The notes below the pieces were generated by a model. That model ran no database searches. It had not been told where the DNA came from and saw only the letters and a program-made list of their open reading frames with translations. Shown in pieces: positions 13,772 to 20,601 of a stretch of 20,601 nucleotides of DNA. The translations under genes and the position numbers were made by a program. Numbering within the stretch: position 1 is the stretch's first letter; each line of letters starts with the position of its first letter. Source of the stretch: an uncultured Flavobacterium sp. (GTDB lineage Bacteria > Bacteroidota > Bacteroidia > Flavobacteriales > Flavobacteriaceae); contig NZ_CAMLIX010000069.1 in assembly GCF_946479975.1 (NCBI RefSeq), forward strand, positions 1 through 20,601, in the 5' to 3' direction.

Positions 13772-16678
13772 TTAAGAATTTAAAATAAAATCCAAATTGG
13801 CTTCAATTTCATCGTTGATATAACTTTCTTCTAAAAGCGAATCAGACAATAGTTTTTTGTTTTCCTGCAATTTGATGATTTTTTCTTCCACGGTATTTTT
13901 CGAAATAAAACGAATCACATTTACTTTATTCATTTGCCCGATTCTGTGCGCTCGTCCAACGCCTTGTTTTTCTGCAAAAGGATTCCACCAAGGGTCTAAA
14001 AATAAAACATAAGAAGCCTTTGTAATATTCAAACCAACGCCTCCCGCTTTAAGCGAAATAAAAAACAGCAACGGATTTTCTTTTTCCTGAAACATTTTTA
14101 CTTGCTGTTCTCTTTTGCTGGCTGGAGTTTCGCCTGTAATTTCGCAAAACGCAATTTTATTTTCGTTACACCAATCGGTATAGAAATGCAGATTCGTAAC
14201 AAACGAACTAAAAATAATTACTTTCTGTTTTGCTTTTACTAAATTTTCAAGATGATTGGTAACGGCAATGAATTTTCCAGAATCGATTTCTGAATCTGCA
14301 TCAACCATTTTTGGGTGATTGCTCAATTGGCGTAGCTTCATCAAAGTATTAATAATGCTGATTTTGTTGGGACCAGATCCGTCTGTTTTAAGAAGGAAAT
14401 TACGAGCTTTAGATTTTTCTTTTTCGTATAATTTTTCCTGTTCAGGATCCATTTCGCAATAATAAATCTGCTCAGATAATTCAGGCAGATCTTTTAAAAC
14501 CTGTTCTTTTGTTCGTCGTAAAATATAGGGCTGTACCAAATTTTTTAATTCTGATAAAACATTCTCGTCTTGTTTTTTCTCAATCGGAATTTTAAAATTT
14601 TCTGCGAAAAAATTGTAAGTCCCTAAAATATCTGGATTTATAAACTGCATTTGCGACCATAAATCGTCAAGCGAATTTTCGATCGGCGTACCACTCAAGG
14701 CAATTTTATGCCCTGTGCTGATCTTATTTATGGCTTTAAAAATCTTAGAATTTTTATTTTTAATATATTGACTTTCGTCCAAAATCAAATAACGGAAATC
14801 GTATTTTTCTAAAACAGAAATATCTCTGTGAATGATGCTGTAACTCGTAAAAATTAAATCGGTTGAATTGATCCTGCTCGCTAATAACTTTCGATCATTG
14901 CCCACATATTGCATTTTTGAAAAGTGAGGCGTAAACTTTCCAGCTTCATTAAACCAGTTAAAAACCAATGAAGAAGGTAAAACAATCAAAGCTTTTAGCG
15001 GTTCTCTTTCAATTGTCGTTTCGTTGGCGAACAAATCAAAATTGGTAGTTTTGGTAGTAAAACCCAATTGTTCCTGAACAGAAACCAAAACAGATAATGT
15101 CTGCAGCGTTTTTCCAAGTCCCATATCATCCGCAAGACATGCGCCCATATTCGAATTAAAATGTCCCAAAAGCCATTTTACACCATCAACTTGATACGGT
15201 CTCAAAGTCGCTTTTATTAAATCTGAACCTGTAAATTCTGCTTTATGAATTTGGTCTAAATCATTATCGATTTCTGAAATTCCGTCTAAAGCGGTAAAAT
15301 TACTTTTACGTAAAAGTAATTCGCCATTTTCTGTCTTTGCCAATTTTGCCAGTGAACCATATTTGCTAAACCATTCTAGCGGAATCAAAAAGTAATTTCC
15401 GTCGGGCAATTGAAAAAGTCTTTCTTTGCTTTTGATGTTCGGAATAATTTCACTGAAATTGATTTTATAATTTCCAATCGTAATAATGATTTTTATATCA
15501 AACCAATCGGCTTTTGTCTCTTTTGCAATCGAAACCGTATTACTTTCTGTAATAATTTCTTTGCTTTCGACTTTCAGGTTTTCAATTGTAAAACCTAAAT
15601 TTTTCAACTCTTCTTTATGATCAATAATAAATTGGATATTAAGAAAAGGATCGGAATTTTCAGCCTCAGAATTTAATCCGTAAAATTCGTTTTTGATTAT
15701 GTCTAAACCAAGGTCAGCTAATTTGTCTGTATATAAGGTCTCGTCTGTACTTCTTTTAAATTGAATAATTTTAGGTTGATTGGCAATACTAAAATCTACA
15801 AACGAATGTGTTTTTTTTGTTTTGGATGCATCAAATGAATAACCATCATAGTCAAAATAAAGATTGAGATAATAACAGTTTTTAAAGAAATCATGAACCG
15901 GCTGAATGGTACATGAAATAATTGTATCACGATTTTCGACTTCAAAACCATTTGATTCAATATCTATTTTTTTTGCTATTTCTGGAATGAAACTTTTAAA
16001 ATAATCATCAACTAATTTTGATGGAATCTCGATTGATTTTTTCTTTAAAAAAGGCATCAGCTTCTTTGCATTCAACTCTTTTAACTGACCTAATTTTTTA
16101 TTGATAATCAGCCAGCCTGGCTCATCCAAAAGAATATCAACAGCATTGTCCATTGGAGAAAAAATAGTTTCATTTTCTTTTAAAGAAAGTGTATAGGTAA
16201 TTCCTTCTGAATGTTTGTCGAATTGAATCTGCGGTTCAAAATAAAGCGGACTAACAGCAACTCGGGCGCGATAAAAGTCTTTTTCTGGTCCGATATTCAG
16301 AGACAATGGAAATTGTTCTTGTACAATTAAATTGTAAAAAGAACTAAGATGAAATTTTAAATGCTGGCGAATTGCAAAATCAATTTTAGAATCCTTCTGC
16401 AGATCGGCAATAGTTTTAGCCGACTTGATTTTGGCGCTGAATTTTTTAAAAATAAATTCAGGTTTTAAGGATTCGCAGGCAGAAAGTATCTTTTTGGTAT
16501 TGGAATCTAAATTATCAAAACTGATTCCGAAGCTTTCTATAACTTCAGTAGTTGCTTTTTTATTTAAATATTTGATTTCGTCTGTATTCTCAACGATATA
16601 AGAAGTTGGAATATAGGTATTCAGGTTTTTTTCAAAACTGATATCAAAGCAAAATTGAAATGATTTTGTAGGTTCCAA
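13772..16678 (-). CDS. Snf2-family DEAD/DEAH-box helicase with TTG start
   Basis: A 968-aa superfamily 2 ATPase of the Snf2/Rad54-like (HepA, COG0553) class, an ATP-driven DNA translocase. The C-terminal motor has the Walker A ADDMGLGKT near residue 519, motif II LILDESQ near 634, motif III SGTPIENSLDDLW, and motifs V-VI GGVGLNITKASYVLFLDPWWNP...GVGRAHRIGQ near 885-915. Residues 1 to about 490 are an uncharacterised N-terminal region without a visible SWIM zinc finger. The start is TTG: a TAA lies two codons upstream in frame and the next in-frame ATG is over 100 codons downstream, inside sequence that looks coding. No partner methylase or nuclease is adjacent, so a role in repair or transcription recycling is more likely than a defence system; this is inference. 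Confidence 0.88.
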   Translation of the reverse strand: MEPTKSFQFCFDISFEKNLNTYIPTSYIVENTDEIKYLNKKATTEVIESFGISFDNLDSNTKKILSACESLKPEFIFKKFSAKIKSAKTIADLQKDSKIDFAIRQHLKFHLSSFYNLIVQEQFPLSLNIGPEKDFYRARVAVSPLYFEPQIQFDKHSEGITYTLSLKENETIFSPMDNAVDILLDEPGWLIINKKLGQLKELNAKKLMPFLKKKSIEIPSKLVDDYFKSFIPEIAKKIDIESNGFEVENRDTIISCTIQPVHDFFKNCYYLNLYFDYDGYSFDASKTKKTHSFVDFSIANQPKIIQFKRSTDETLYTDKLADLGLDIIKNEFYGLNSEAENSDPFLNIQFIIDHKEELKNLGFTIENLKVESKEIITESNTVSIAKETKADWFDIKIIITIGNYKINFSEIIPNIKSKERLFQLPDGNYFLIPLEWFSKYGSLAKLAKTENGELLLRKSNFTALDGISEIDNDLDQIHKAEFTGSDLIKATLRPYQVDGVKWLLGHFNSNMGACLADDMGLGKTLQTLSVLVSVQEQLGFTTKTTNFDLFANETTIEREPLKALIVLPSSLVFNWFNEAGKFTPHFSKMQYVGNDRKLLASRINSTDLIFTSYSIIHRDISVLEKYDFRYLILDESQYIKNKNSKIFKAINKISTGHKIALSGTPIENSLDDLWSQMQFINPDILGTYNFFAENFKIPIEKKQDENVLSELKNLVQPYILRRTKEQVLKDLPELSEQIYYCEMDPEQEKLYEKEKSKARNFLLKTDGSGPNKISIINTLMKLRQLSNHPKMVDADSEIDSGKFIAVTNHLENLVKAKQKVIIFSSFVTNLHFYTDWCNENKIAFCEITGETPASKREQQVKMFQEKENPLLFFISLKAGGVGLNITKASYVLFLDPWWNPFAEKQGVGRAHRIGQMNKVNVIRFISKNTVEEKIIKLQENKKLLSDSLLEESYINDEIEANLDFILNS

Positions 16679-16717
16679 GATTTAGAAATTTGGTTAGGTT
16701 TTTAATTTGGGATTTGG

Positions 16718-16768
16718 GCAAAAAAGAAAGCGTTTTCAAATTATTACTAATTTTAAAAACGCTTTTTT
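16718..16768 (-). terminator. Terminator of the methyltransferase gene
   Basis: AAAGCGTTTT (16727-16736) pairs with AAAACGCTTT (16756-16765), enclosing a 19-base AT-rich loop. On minus it is followed by CTTTTTT. It lies about 35 bases past the methyltransferase stop and separates it from the helicase gene. Confidence 0.75.
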
Positions 16769-16800
16769 AAATGAACTTATATCACTTATTTGGTGAAAAA

Positions 16801-17574
16801 TTAGTTTTCAGGTTTAAAACAAAGCGGAATAATTTCTCCTTTTGCTAAACAATATTTTTCAACCAATTCTGGTGCAATTTTGTTGGTGTAATCTTCTTCA
16901 ATAACAATAAAACCGATACTTCTCAATTTGTCAAAATAATCGCGTCCGTAGATACGAACGTGATCGTACTGACCAAATATTTTAGCACGTTCTTTTTGAT
17001 CTGTAATCGAATCGTCTGCAAAAGTAACTTCACGATTTAAATCCTGCGGAATCTGTAAAATCGCCATACCGCCTGGTTTTAAAACACGAAATAATTCCTG
17101 CATCGCTTTTGTGTCGTCTGGAATATGCTCTAAAACGTGATTGCATAAAATAACATCGTATTCATTGTCTTTAAAAGGAAGATTACAAATATCTGCTTTT
17201 ACATCTGCCAAAGGCGAAAATAAATCGGTGGTAGTGTAATCCAGATTTTTCTGCTTGCGGAATAATTTATAAAAAGCCTGTTCCGGAGCAAAATGCAATA
17301 CTTTTTTTGGCGCTGTAAAAAAATCAGTTTGATCGTTTAAATACAACCAAAGCAAACGGTGTCTTTCTAAAGAAAGCGTACTTGGCGAAAGCACATTGTT
17401 ACGCTGTTTCCCGTATCCGTAAGGAAGAAAAGATTTAAAACTTCTTCCATCAATTGGATCTGTAAATTTATCTCCTCTCAAAGAGAAAGCTAAAATTGGA
17501 CGCGCTACATAACTCAAACGAATTAATAAGGGACGCGGTATTGTATTTAAAACTAATTTGAAAAGTTTTTTCAT
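16801..17574 (-). CDS. Class I SAM-dependent methyltransferase (type 11)
   Basis: A 257-aa methyltransferase of the Methyltransf_11 type. The ~90-residue N-terminal extension includes an aromatic and basic segment (SFLPYGYGKQRNNVLSPSTLSLERHRLLWLYL, split by no gap). Motif I is unusual: VLHFAPEQAF at 92-101 in place of the normal D-x-G-x-G-x-G, a variant I associate with a Bacteroidota and cyanobacterial subfamily. Then come the acidic strand DYTTTDLFS, DICNLPFKDNEYDVILCNHVLEHI (about 128-151) and the post-motif VLKPGGMAILQIPQ. The substrate is unknown; relatives often act on small molecules, lipids or glycans. It lies 40 bases downstream of the GxxExxR gene, and a repeat arm occupies its upstream region, so no promoter is obvious. 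Confidence 0.82.
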   Translation of the reverse strand: MKKLFKLVLNTIPRPLLIRLSYVARPILAFSLRGDKFTDPIDGRSFKSFLPYGYGKQRNNVLSPSTLSLERHRLLWLYLNDQTDFFTAPKKVLHFAPEQAFYKLFRKQKNLDYTTTDLFSPLADVKADICNLPFKDNEYDVILCNHVLEHIPDDTKAMQELFRVLKPGGMAILQIPQDLNREVTFADDSITDQKERAKIFGQYDHVRIYGRDYFDKLRSIGFIVIEEDYTNKIAPELVEKYCLAKGEIIPLCFKPEN

Positions 17575-17581
17575 GGGGTCG

Positions 17582-17625
17582 TTTCGCAGAGTTACACTAA
17601 GAAGACACGAAGTTTCACAAAGTGT
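17582..17625 (-). repeat. CGCAGAG-type repeat, left arm beside the GxxExxR gene
   Basis: Read on plus it begins TTTCGCAGAGTTACACTAAG and continues with CACGAAG and CACAAAG units. The reverse complement of 18041-18083 matches 16 of its first 21 bases. The stop codon and last codons of the GxxExxR gene lie inside this arm. Confidence 0.6.
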
Positions 17626-18019
17626 TTATAAATCTTTTTATATTGTTTTTTAAAATTTTTGAATCAAAGTTAATTAGTAATCCTAAAGGATAATTTCCAA
17701 GTTTAAGATAAGTGAGAATTTGTGCAAAATGTACGTCAGTAAAAGCTTCAACAGTTTTGAGTTCAATAACGATTTTGTTTTCTATCAACAAATCAATTCT
17801 GTAACCATGTTCTAGTTTTATATCTTTATATATTATTGGAAGTGCTTTCTGTTTTTCAACAGTAAAACCAGAGTTTACAAGTTCATAATATAAACATTCC
17901 TGATAAGCAGATTCCAGTAAGCCTGGACCCAATTGTTTGTGAACTTCAATTGCTAAACCTATAATTTTATAAGAGATAGTATTAAGTTCATCCTGCGATA
18001 TTTCATTTTCAAGATACAT
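17615..18019 (-). CDS. GxxExxR-family protein (PD-(D/E)XK nuclease-like)
   Basis: A 134-aa protein of the GxxExxR / PDDEXK_3 family. The N-terminal helix reads YKIIGLAIEVHKQLGPGLLE (17-36) and is followed by SAYQECLYYEL (37-47). The core has GYRIDLLIENKIVIELKTVE (72-91), giving D76 and E86-x-K88, the PD-(D/E)XK catalytic arrangement. Then comes AQILTYLKLGNYPLGLLINF. The fold suggests a nuclease, yet no biological role is established for the family. These genes often occur singly in repeat-rich intergenic places in Bacteroidota (from memory), and here the gene is bracketed by inverted repeats. The length is full for the family (about 125-135) and the catalytic residues are intact. Confidence 0.85.
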   Translation of the reverse strand: MYLENEISQDELNTISYKIIGLAIEVHKQLGPGLLESAYQECLYYELVNSGFTVEKQKALPIIYKDIKLEHGYRIDLLIENKIVIELKTVEAFTDVHFAQILTYLKLGNYPLGLLINFDSKILKNNIKRFINTL

Positions 18020-18040
18020 TAATAATCGGCATATAAATAA

Positions 18041-18083
18041 ATTCTGCGAATCTCTGCGTACATCTTTGTGAATCTCTGTGGAA
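18041..18083 (+). repeat. CGCAGAG-type repeat, right arm beside the GxxExxR gene
   Basis: Two units about 22 bp apart, TGCGAATCTCTGCG and TGTGAATCTCTGTG, inverted relative to the arm at 17582-17625. It ends seven bases before the map stop codon. Confidence 0.65.
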
Positions 18084-18089
18084 TAGCTC

Positions 18090-18908
18090 TTACAATACTA
18101 AAGGAACTTGTCTAAACTCGTCTTCCTCATTACTTTCGATTCCTAACGCCTTATAGATATATTGGAACGTCGATAACAATTCTGGTTTTCCGTCAATTAA
18201 AGCGACATCATGTTCAAAATGTGCACTTGGTTTTCCGTCAGCAGTTAGAATTGTCCAGCCGTCTTTAAGTTGTTTGATGTTTTTTGTTCCCATGTTAATC
18301 ATCGGTTCGATGGCAACTACCATTCCTTCAACAAAAAGTTTTCCTCTTCCTTTTTTACCATAATTTGGCATTTCAGGAGCTTCGTGCATTTTTTGTCCAA
18401 CACCATGACCAACCAATTCACGAACTACGCCGTAACCATGAGATTCTGTATATTTTTGAATCGCATTTCCAACATCTTCAACGCGATTTCCAGCTTTAAA
18501 TTCTCTAATTCCAACGTAAAGAGATTCTTTAGTAACTCTTAAAAGTTTTTTTACTTCTGGAGCCACTTCGCCAATCTCAAAACTGTAAGCGTGATCTCCG
18601 TGGAAACCATTTTTATAAGCACCGCAGTCAACCGAAATTACATCACCACTTTTTAGAGGCGTATTATTAGGAATACCGTGAACAACCTGAGCGTTTGGAC
18701 TCATACAAAGCGAATTCGGGAAATCATACAATCCAAGGAAACTTGGTACTGCACCGTGATCACGAATAAATTCTTCGGCTAATTTGTCAAGATATAATGT
18801 AGTAACTCCTTCTTTAATTTCAGAAGCAATCATTCCTAATGTTTTTGATACGATTAAAGCACTTTCGCGCATTAATTCGATTTCTTCCCTAGTTTTTTGG
18901 ATAATCAT
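18090..18908 (-). CDS. map: Type I methionine aminopeptidase
   Basis: Map removes the initiator methionine from new proteins when the second residue is small, a normally essential cytoplasmic step. The protein is 272 aa. The five metal ligands are present: D94 (SVDCG), D105 (HGDHA), H168 (VGHGVG), E201 (AIEPM) and E232 (HFEHDVA). It lacks an N-terminal zinc-finger extension and carries a short C-terminal tail (about 250-272). The frame is open to an ATG at 18932, but that ATG would overlap the -7 box at 18930-18937, so MIIQKTREEIELM at 18908 is the start. In many genomes map sits in the ribosomal protein operon; here it stands alone. Confidence 0.95.
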   Translation of the reverse strand: MIIQKTREEIELMRESALIVSKTLGMIASEIKEGVTTLYLDKLAEEFIRDHGAVPSFLGLYDFPNSLCMSPNAQVVHGIPNNTPLKSGDVISVDCGAYKNGFHGDHAYSFEIGEVAPEVKKLLRVTKESLYVGIREFKAGNRVEDVGNAIQKYTESHGYGVVRELVGHGVGQKMHEAPEMPNYGKKGRGKLFVEGMVVAIEPMINMGTKNIKQLKDGWTILTADGKPSAHFEHDVALIDGKPELLSTFQYIYKALGIESNEEDEFRQVPLVL

Positions 18909-18929
18909 ATTTTTCCCATTTTCAGTTGG

Positions 18930-18937
18930 CAAAAGTA
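18930..18937 (-). promoter_or_regulatory. map promoter, -7 box
   Basis: TACTTTTG on minus is a perfect TAnnTTTG, 21 bases before the ATG at 18908. TTA rather than TTG lies 23 bases upstream. Its position rules against the longer reading frame. Confidence 0.55.
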
Positions 18938-18993
18938 CAATTTTTATCTCATTTTTTGATTAAAATTTTTTGATCACGAATTGAGTTTTTTTC

Positions 18994-19105
18994 GCCACGA
19001 ATTCACGAATTATCTCAAATAAAAACCTTTAAAAATCGAATTTCACAAACTTCACCAATGATAAGTTTTGAGATAAAAATTTAATCTAATTCGTGAATTC
19101 GTGGC
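18994..19105. repeat. 112-bp hairpin element with perfect 19-bp inverted ends
   Basis: GCCACGAATTCACGAATTA (18994-19012) and its exact reverse complement (19087-19105) form the ends; the ends also contain the internal repeat CACGAATT/CACGAATT. A second inverted pair, ATCTCAAA (19012-19019) with TTTGAGAT (19067-19074), lies inside. No coding capacity. This is MITE-like and of a kind frequent in Flavobacterium intergenic DNA (from memory). It lies between the divergent map and DUF445 genes, upstream of both. Confidence 0.75.
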
Positions 19106-19165
19106 TAATAACACACAACTTTTTCAGAAAAAAGCCTTAAATTAGTAGTAAAAACGTTTATAATC

Positions 19166-20416
19166 ATGGAACCTATTACAGATCAAGATATTTTAAAAGT
19201 AAAGGCTTTAAAGAAAATGAAAAACAGCGCTTTGTCACTTTTAGGCATAGCAGTTTTGTTGTTTATTGTGGCCATTTATTATAAAATTCCGATACTGCAA
19301 GCTTTTAGCGAAGCTGCAATGGTGGGTGGAATCGCCGATTGGTTTGCGGTTGTAGCATTATTTCGCCATCCGCTTGGAATTCCTATTTGGCATACCGCAA
19401 TTATTCCGACCAAGAAAAATGAAATTGGAGAAAACCTTGGGAGTTTTGTTTCGGAAGAATTTCTTAATCGCGAAAAATTGGAAATCAAATTGGATGAATT
19501 CAATTTTGCAACCAAAGCTTCAGATTGGCTTTCGCAGGAAGAAAATGCCAATAAAATTGCAGATGCTGTCGCAGTAAATATTATTCCTGGAATATTAAGA
19601 ACTATAAAAGACGAAGATGTCAAGAGATTTATTCAAGTTCAGTTTGCAGCGAAAATGGAAGGAATAAATTTTGGAAATTGGGTTGCCGTTGCATTAGAAC
19701 CTTTGCAAAAAGGAAATCTGAAAGATGAAATGCTAACCAATCTTCTGGAAGTAATGAGTACAGAACTTTATAATAACAAGGATTTAATAAGACAGAAAGT
19801 AAAAGCATCTACGCCATTATTAAGTTTTGGATTAGCCGATAAAAAGATTACTGAAGGCGTTTTTAATGGTTTGCAGGATTTTCTAGATGAAGCGAAAAAA
19901 CCAGAAAGCGCGGTGCGATTAAAGATTGATGAATATATTTTTAATTTTCTGGAAAAGGTAAAACATTCAGAAGAAATGAGAGTTAAAATCAACGATATGA
20001 TTTTAGGTTTTGTTGGAAAAAAAGAAGTTCAAGATTATATAAACGGAATTTGGGATGAAATAAAATTGTCTATAAACAATGATTTAAACAAAGGAGAGGA
20101 ATCGTCTATTAAAAACAGCATTTCTAGTCTGATCCAAACTTTTGGAAACGGCATTCAAGAAGATCCCGTAATGATTGACAAAATCAATAATTTCATTAAA
20201 AACGATCTGCTGGCAATTCTACTGAATAACAAAAAAGTAATTGGAGATTTAATTTCATCAACTGTAAAAAGCTGGGACGGAAAAGAGGTTTCGGAGAAAT
20301 TAGAACTAGAAATCGGAAAAGATCTTCAGTACATCAGGATCAACGGAACTTTGGTTGGTGGATTTATTGGACTTATAATTTATGGAGTTGAGCAATTATA
20401 TCATTATTTTTTATAA
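19166..20416 (+). CDS. DUF445 (YjiN-type, COG2733) membrane protein
   Basis: A 416-aa protein of the DUF445 family, whose function is not known. It has a membrane span at about 21-39 (SALSLLGIAVLLFIVAIYY) and a second hydrophobic, Gly-rich segment with the family signature AAMVGGIADWFAVVALFRHP at about 50-69, followed by IWHTAIIPTKKNEIGENLG (74-92). A long, mostly helical charged region (about 95-390) probably lies on one side of the membrane, and a final span is at about 396-412. The architecture, two N-terminal segments, a large helical domain and a C-terminal anchor, is normal for the family. The ATG has no clear Shine-Dalgarno sequence. A TTTATAAT stretch just upstream is the only promoter-like feature. 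Confidence 0.88.
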   Translation: MEPITDQDILKVKALKKMKNSALSLLGIAVLLFIVAIYYKIPILQAFSEAAMVGGIADWFAVVALFRHPLGIPIWHTAIIPTKKNEIGENLGSFVSEEFLNREKLEIKLDEFNFATKASDWLSQEENANKIADAVAVNIIPGILRTIKDEDVKRFIQVQFAAKMEGINFGNWVAVALEPLQKGNLKDEMLTNLLEVMSTELYNNKDLIRQKVKASTPLLSFGLADKKITEGVFNGLQDFLDEAKKPESAVRLKIDEYIFNFLEKVKHSEEMRVKINDMILGFVGKKEVQDYINGIWDEIKLSINNDLNKGEESSIKNSISSLIQTFGNGIQEDPVMIDKINNFIKNDLLAILLNNKKVIGDLISSTVKSWDGKEVSEKLELEIGKDLQYIRINGTLVGGFIGLIIYGVEQLYHYFL

Positions 20417-20441
20417 TATAAAAGTGAAATACCCTCAATCT

Positions 20442-20569
20442 TGTCATTTCGACGAAGGAGAAATCTTCGTTAGAAATTCTACAAAGATTGGTATTTTAGA
20501 AGCGTAGCTACTGGCGGAGATTTGCTTCGCCTATTCGCTGTCGCTCGGGTCTCCTTCGTCGAAATGACA
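20442..20569. repeat. TGTCATTTCGA inverted-repeat element, copy B (128 bp)
   Basis: TGTCATTTCGACGAAGGAG (20442-20460) and its exact reverse complement (20551-20569) are perfect 19-bp ends. It shares with copy A the left part TGTCATTTCGACG..AGGAGAAATC and an internal CTACAAAGATTGG. The rest of the interior differs and holds its own small hairpin, GGCG with CGCC. It begins 25 bases after the DUF445 stop codon. Confidence 0.8.
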
Positions 20570-20601
20570 AAAATGGCGATTTACTTTGCGGTTCTTCGAC
20601 T

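Larger units (their letters stand above)
17582..18083. mobile_element. Putative repeat-bracketed unit carrying a GxxExxR gene
   Basis: About 500 bp: inverted, diverged arms of the CGCAGAG family at both ends and one gene filling nearly all the interior. Outside the arms the neighbouring genes map and the methyltransferase are ordinary and complete. There is no transposase and no clear target duplication was found by eye, so mobility is inference from the layout. Confidence 0.35.

Noticed and set aside
13772..17574. Snf2 helicase plus methyltransferase as a defence system (DISARM- or BREX-like)
   Set aside because: The methyltransferase is a small type-11 enzyme separated from the helicase by a strong terminator; no DNA-methylase motif, PLD nuclease, DUF1998 or other core gene is present.
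18909..18932. Eight-residue N-terminal extension of Map
   Set aside because: The upstream ATG overlaps the -7 box, so it would not be in the transcript.
19279..19623. Minus-strand frame of 114 codons
   Set aside because: Antisense to the DUF445 gene, which shows clear family motifs and membrane spans.

Overview
The window looks like chromosomal DNA from a Flavobacterium-type member of the Bacteroidota. It is AT-rich. Promoter-like sites follow the phylum's TTG / TAnnTTTG pattern rather than E. coli -35/-10 boxes, and Shine-Dalgarno sequences are mostly absent. It encodes a type IX secretion plug protein, found only in this phylum, and its gaps carry intergenic repeats of the kind scattered through Flavobacterium genomes. 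Identifications come from reading motifs by eye; no database search was run.

Layout. Almost all genes are on the minus strand. From the left: the 5' part of a small secreted DUF6370-type protein, two bases behind purT (formate-dependent purine synthesis); a repeat-filled gap; a small membrane protein; another repeat-filled gap; a U32 'peptidase' of the RNA-hydroxylation type; a small membrane protein with what looks like an interrupted coding tail; a DUF2383 four-helix protein; an aspartate aminotransferase; and a fatty-acid desaturase. The plus-strand gene rsmG is divergent from the desaturase and shares a bidirectional terminator with a convergent gene of unknown function. Next on the minus strand come pruA (proline and glutamate catabolism), apaG, the T9SS plug protein, a large Snf2-type helicase with a TTG start, a SAM methyltransferase, a GxxExxR (PD-(D/E)XK-like) protein and map. 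A plus-strand DUF445 membrane protein closes the window.

Most of these are ordinary housekeeping genes, each with its own promoter and terminator, not one functional cluster. The unexplained material is between the genes. There are two copies of a GC-rich, foldable element with a conserved core and a variable hairpin (2416-2511, 5826-5916), each just beyond a gene terminator. There are also a REP-like doublet with perfect 25-bp inverted arms (1542-1667), two TGTCATTTCGA-ended inverted-repeat elements (2256-2356, 20442-20569) and a 112-bp element with perfect 19-bp ends (18994-19105). A CGCAAAG/CGCAGAG repeat family appears upstream of purT, where it supplies the likely -33 box, and as inverted arms on both sides of the GxxExxR gene. 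That last arrangement, a nuclease-fold gene bracketed by repeats, is the best candidate here for an under-described mobile unit. I saw no CRISPR array, rRNA, tRNA, prophage or defence island.
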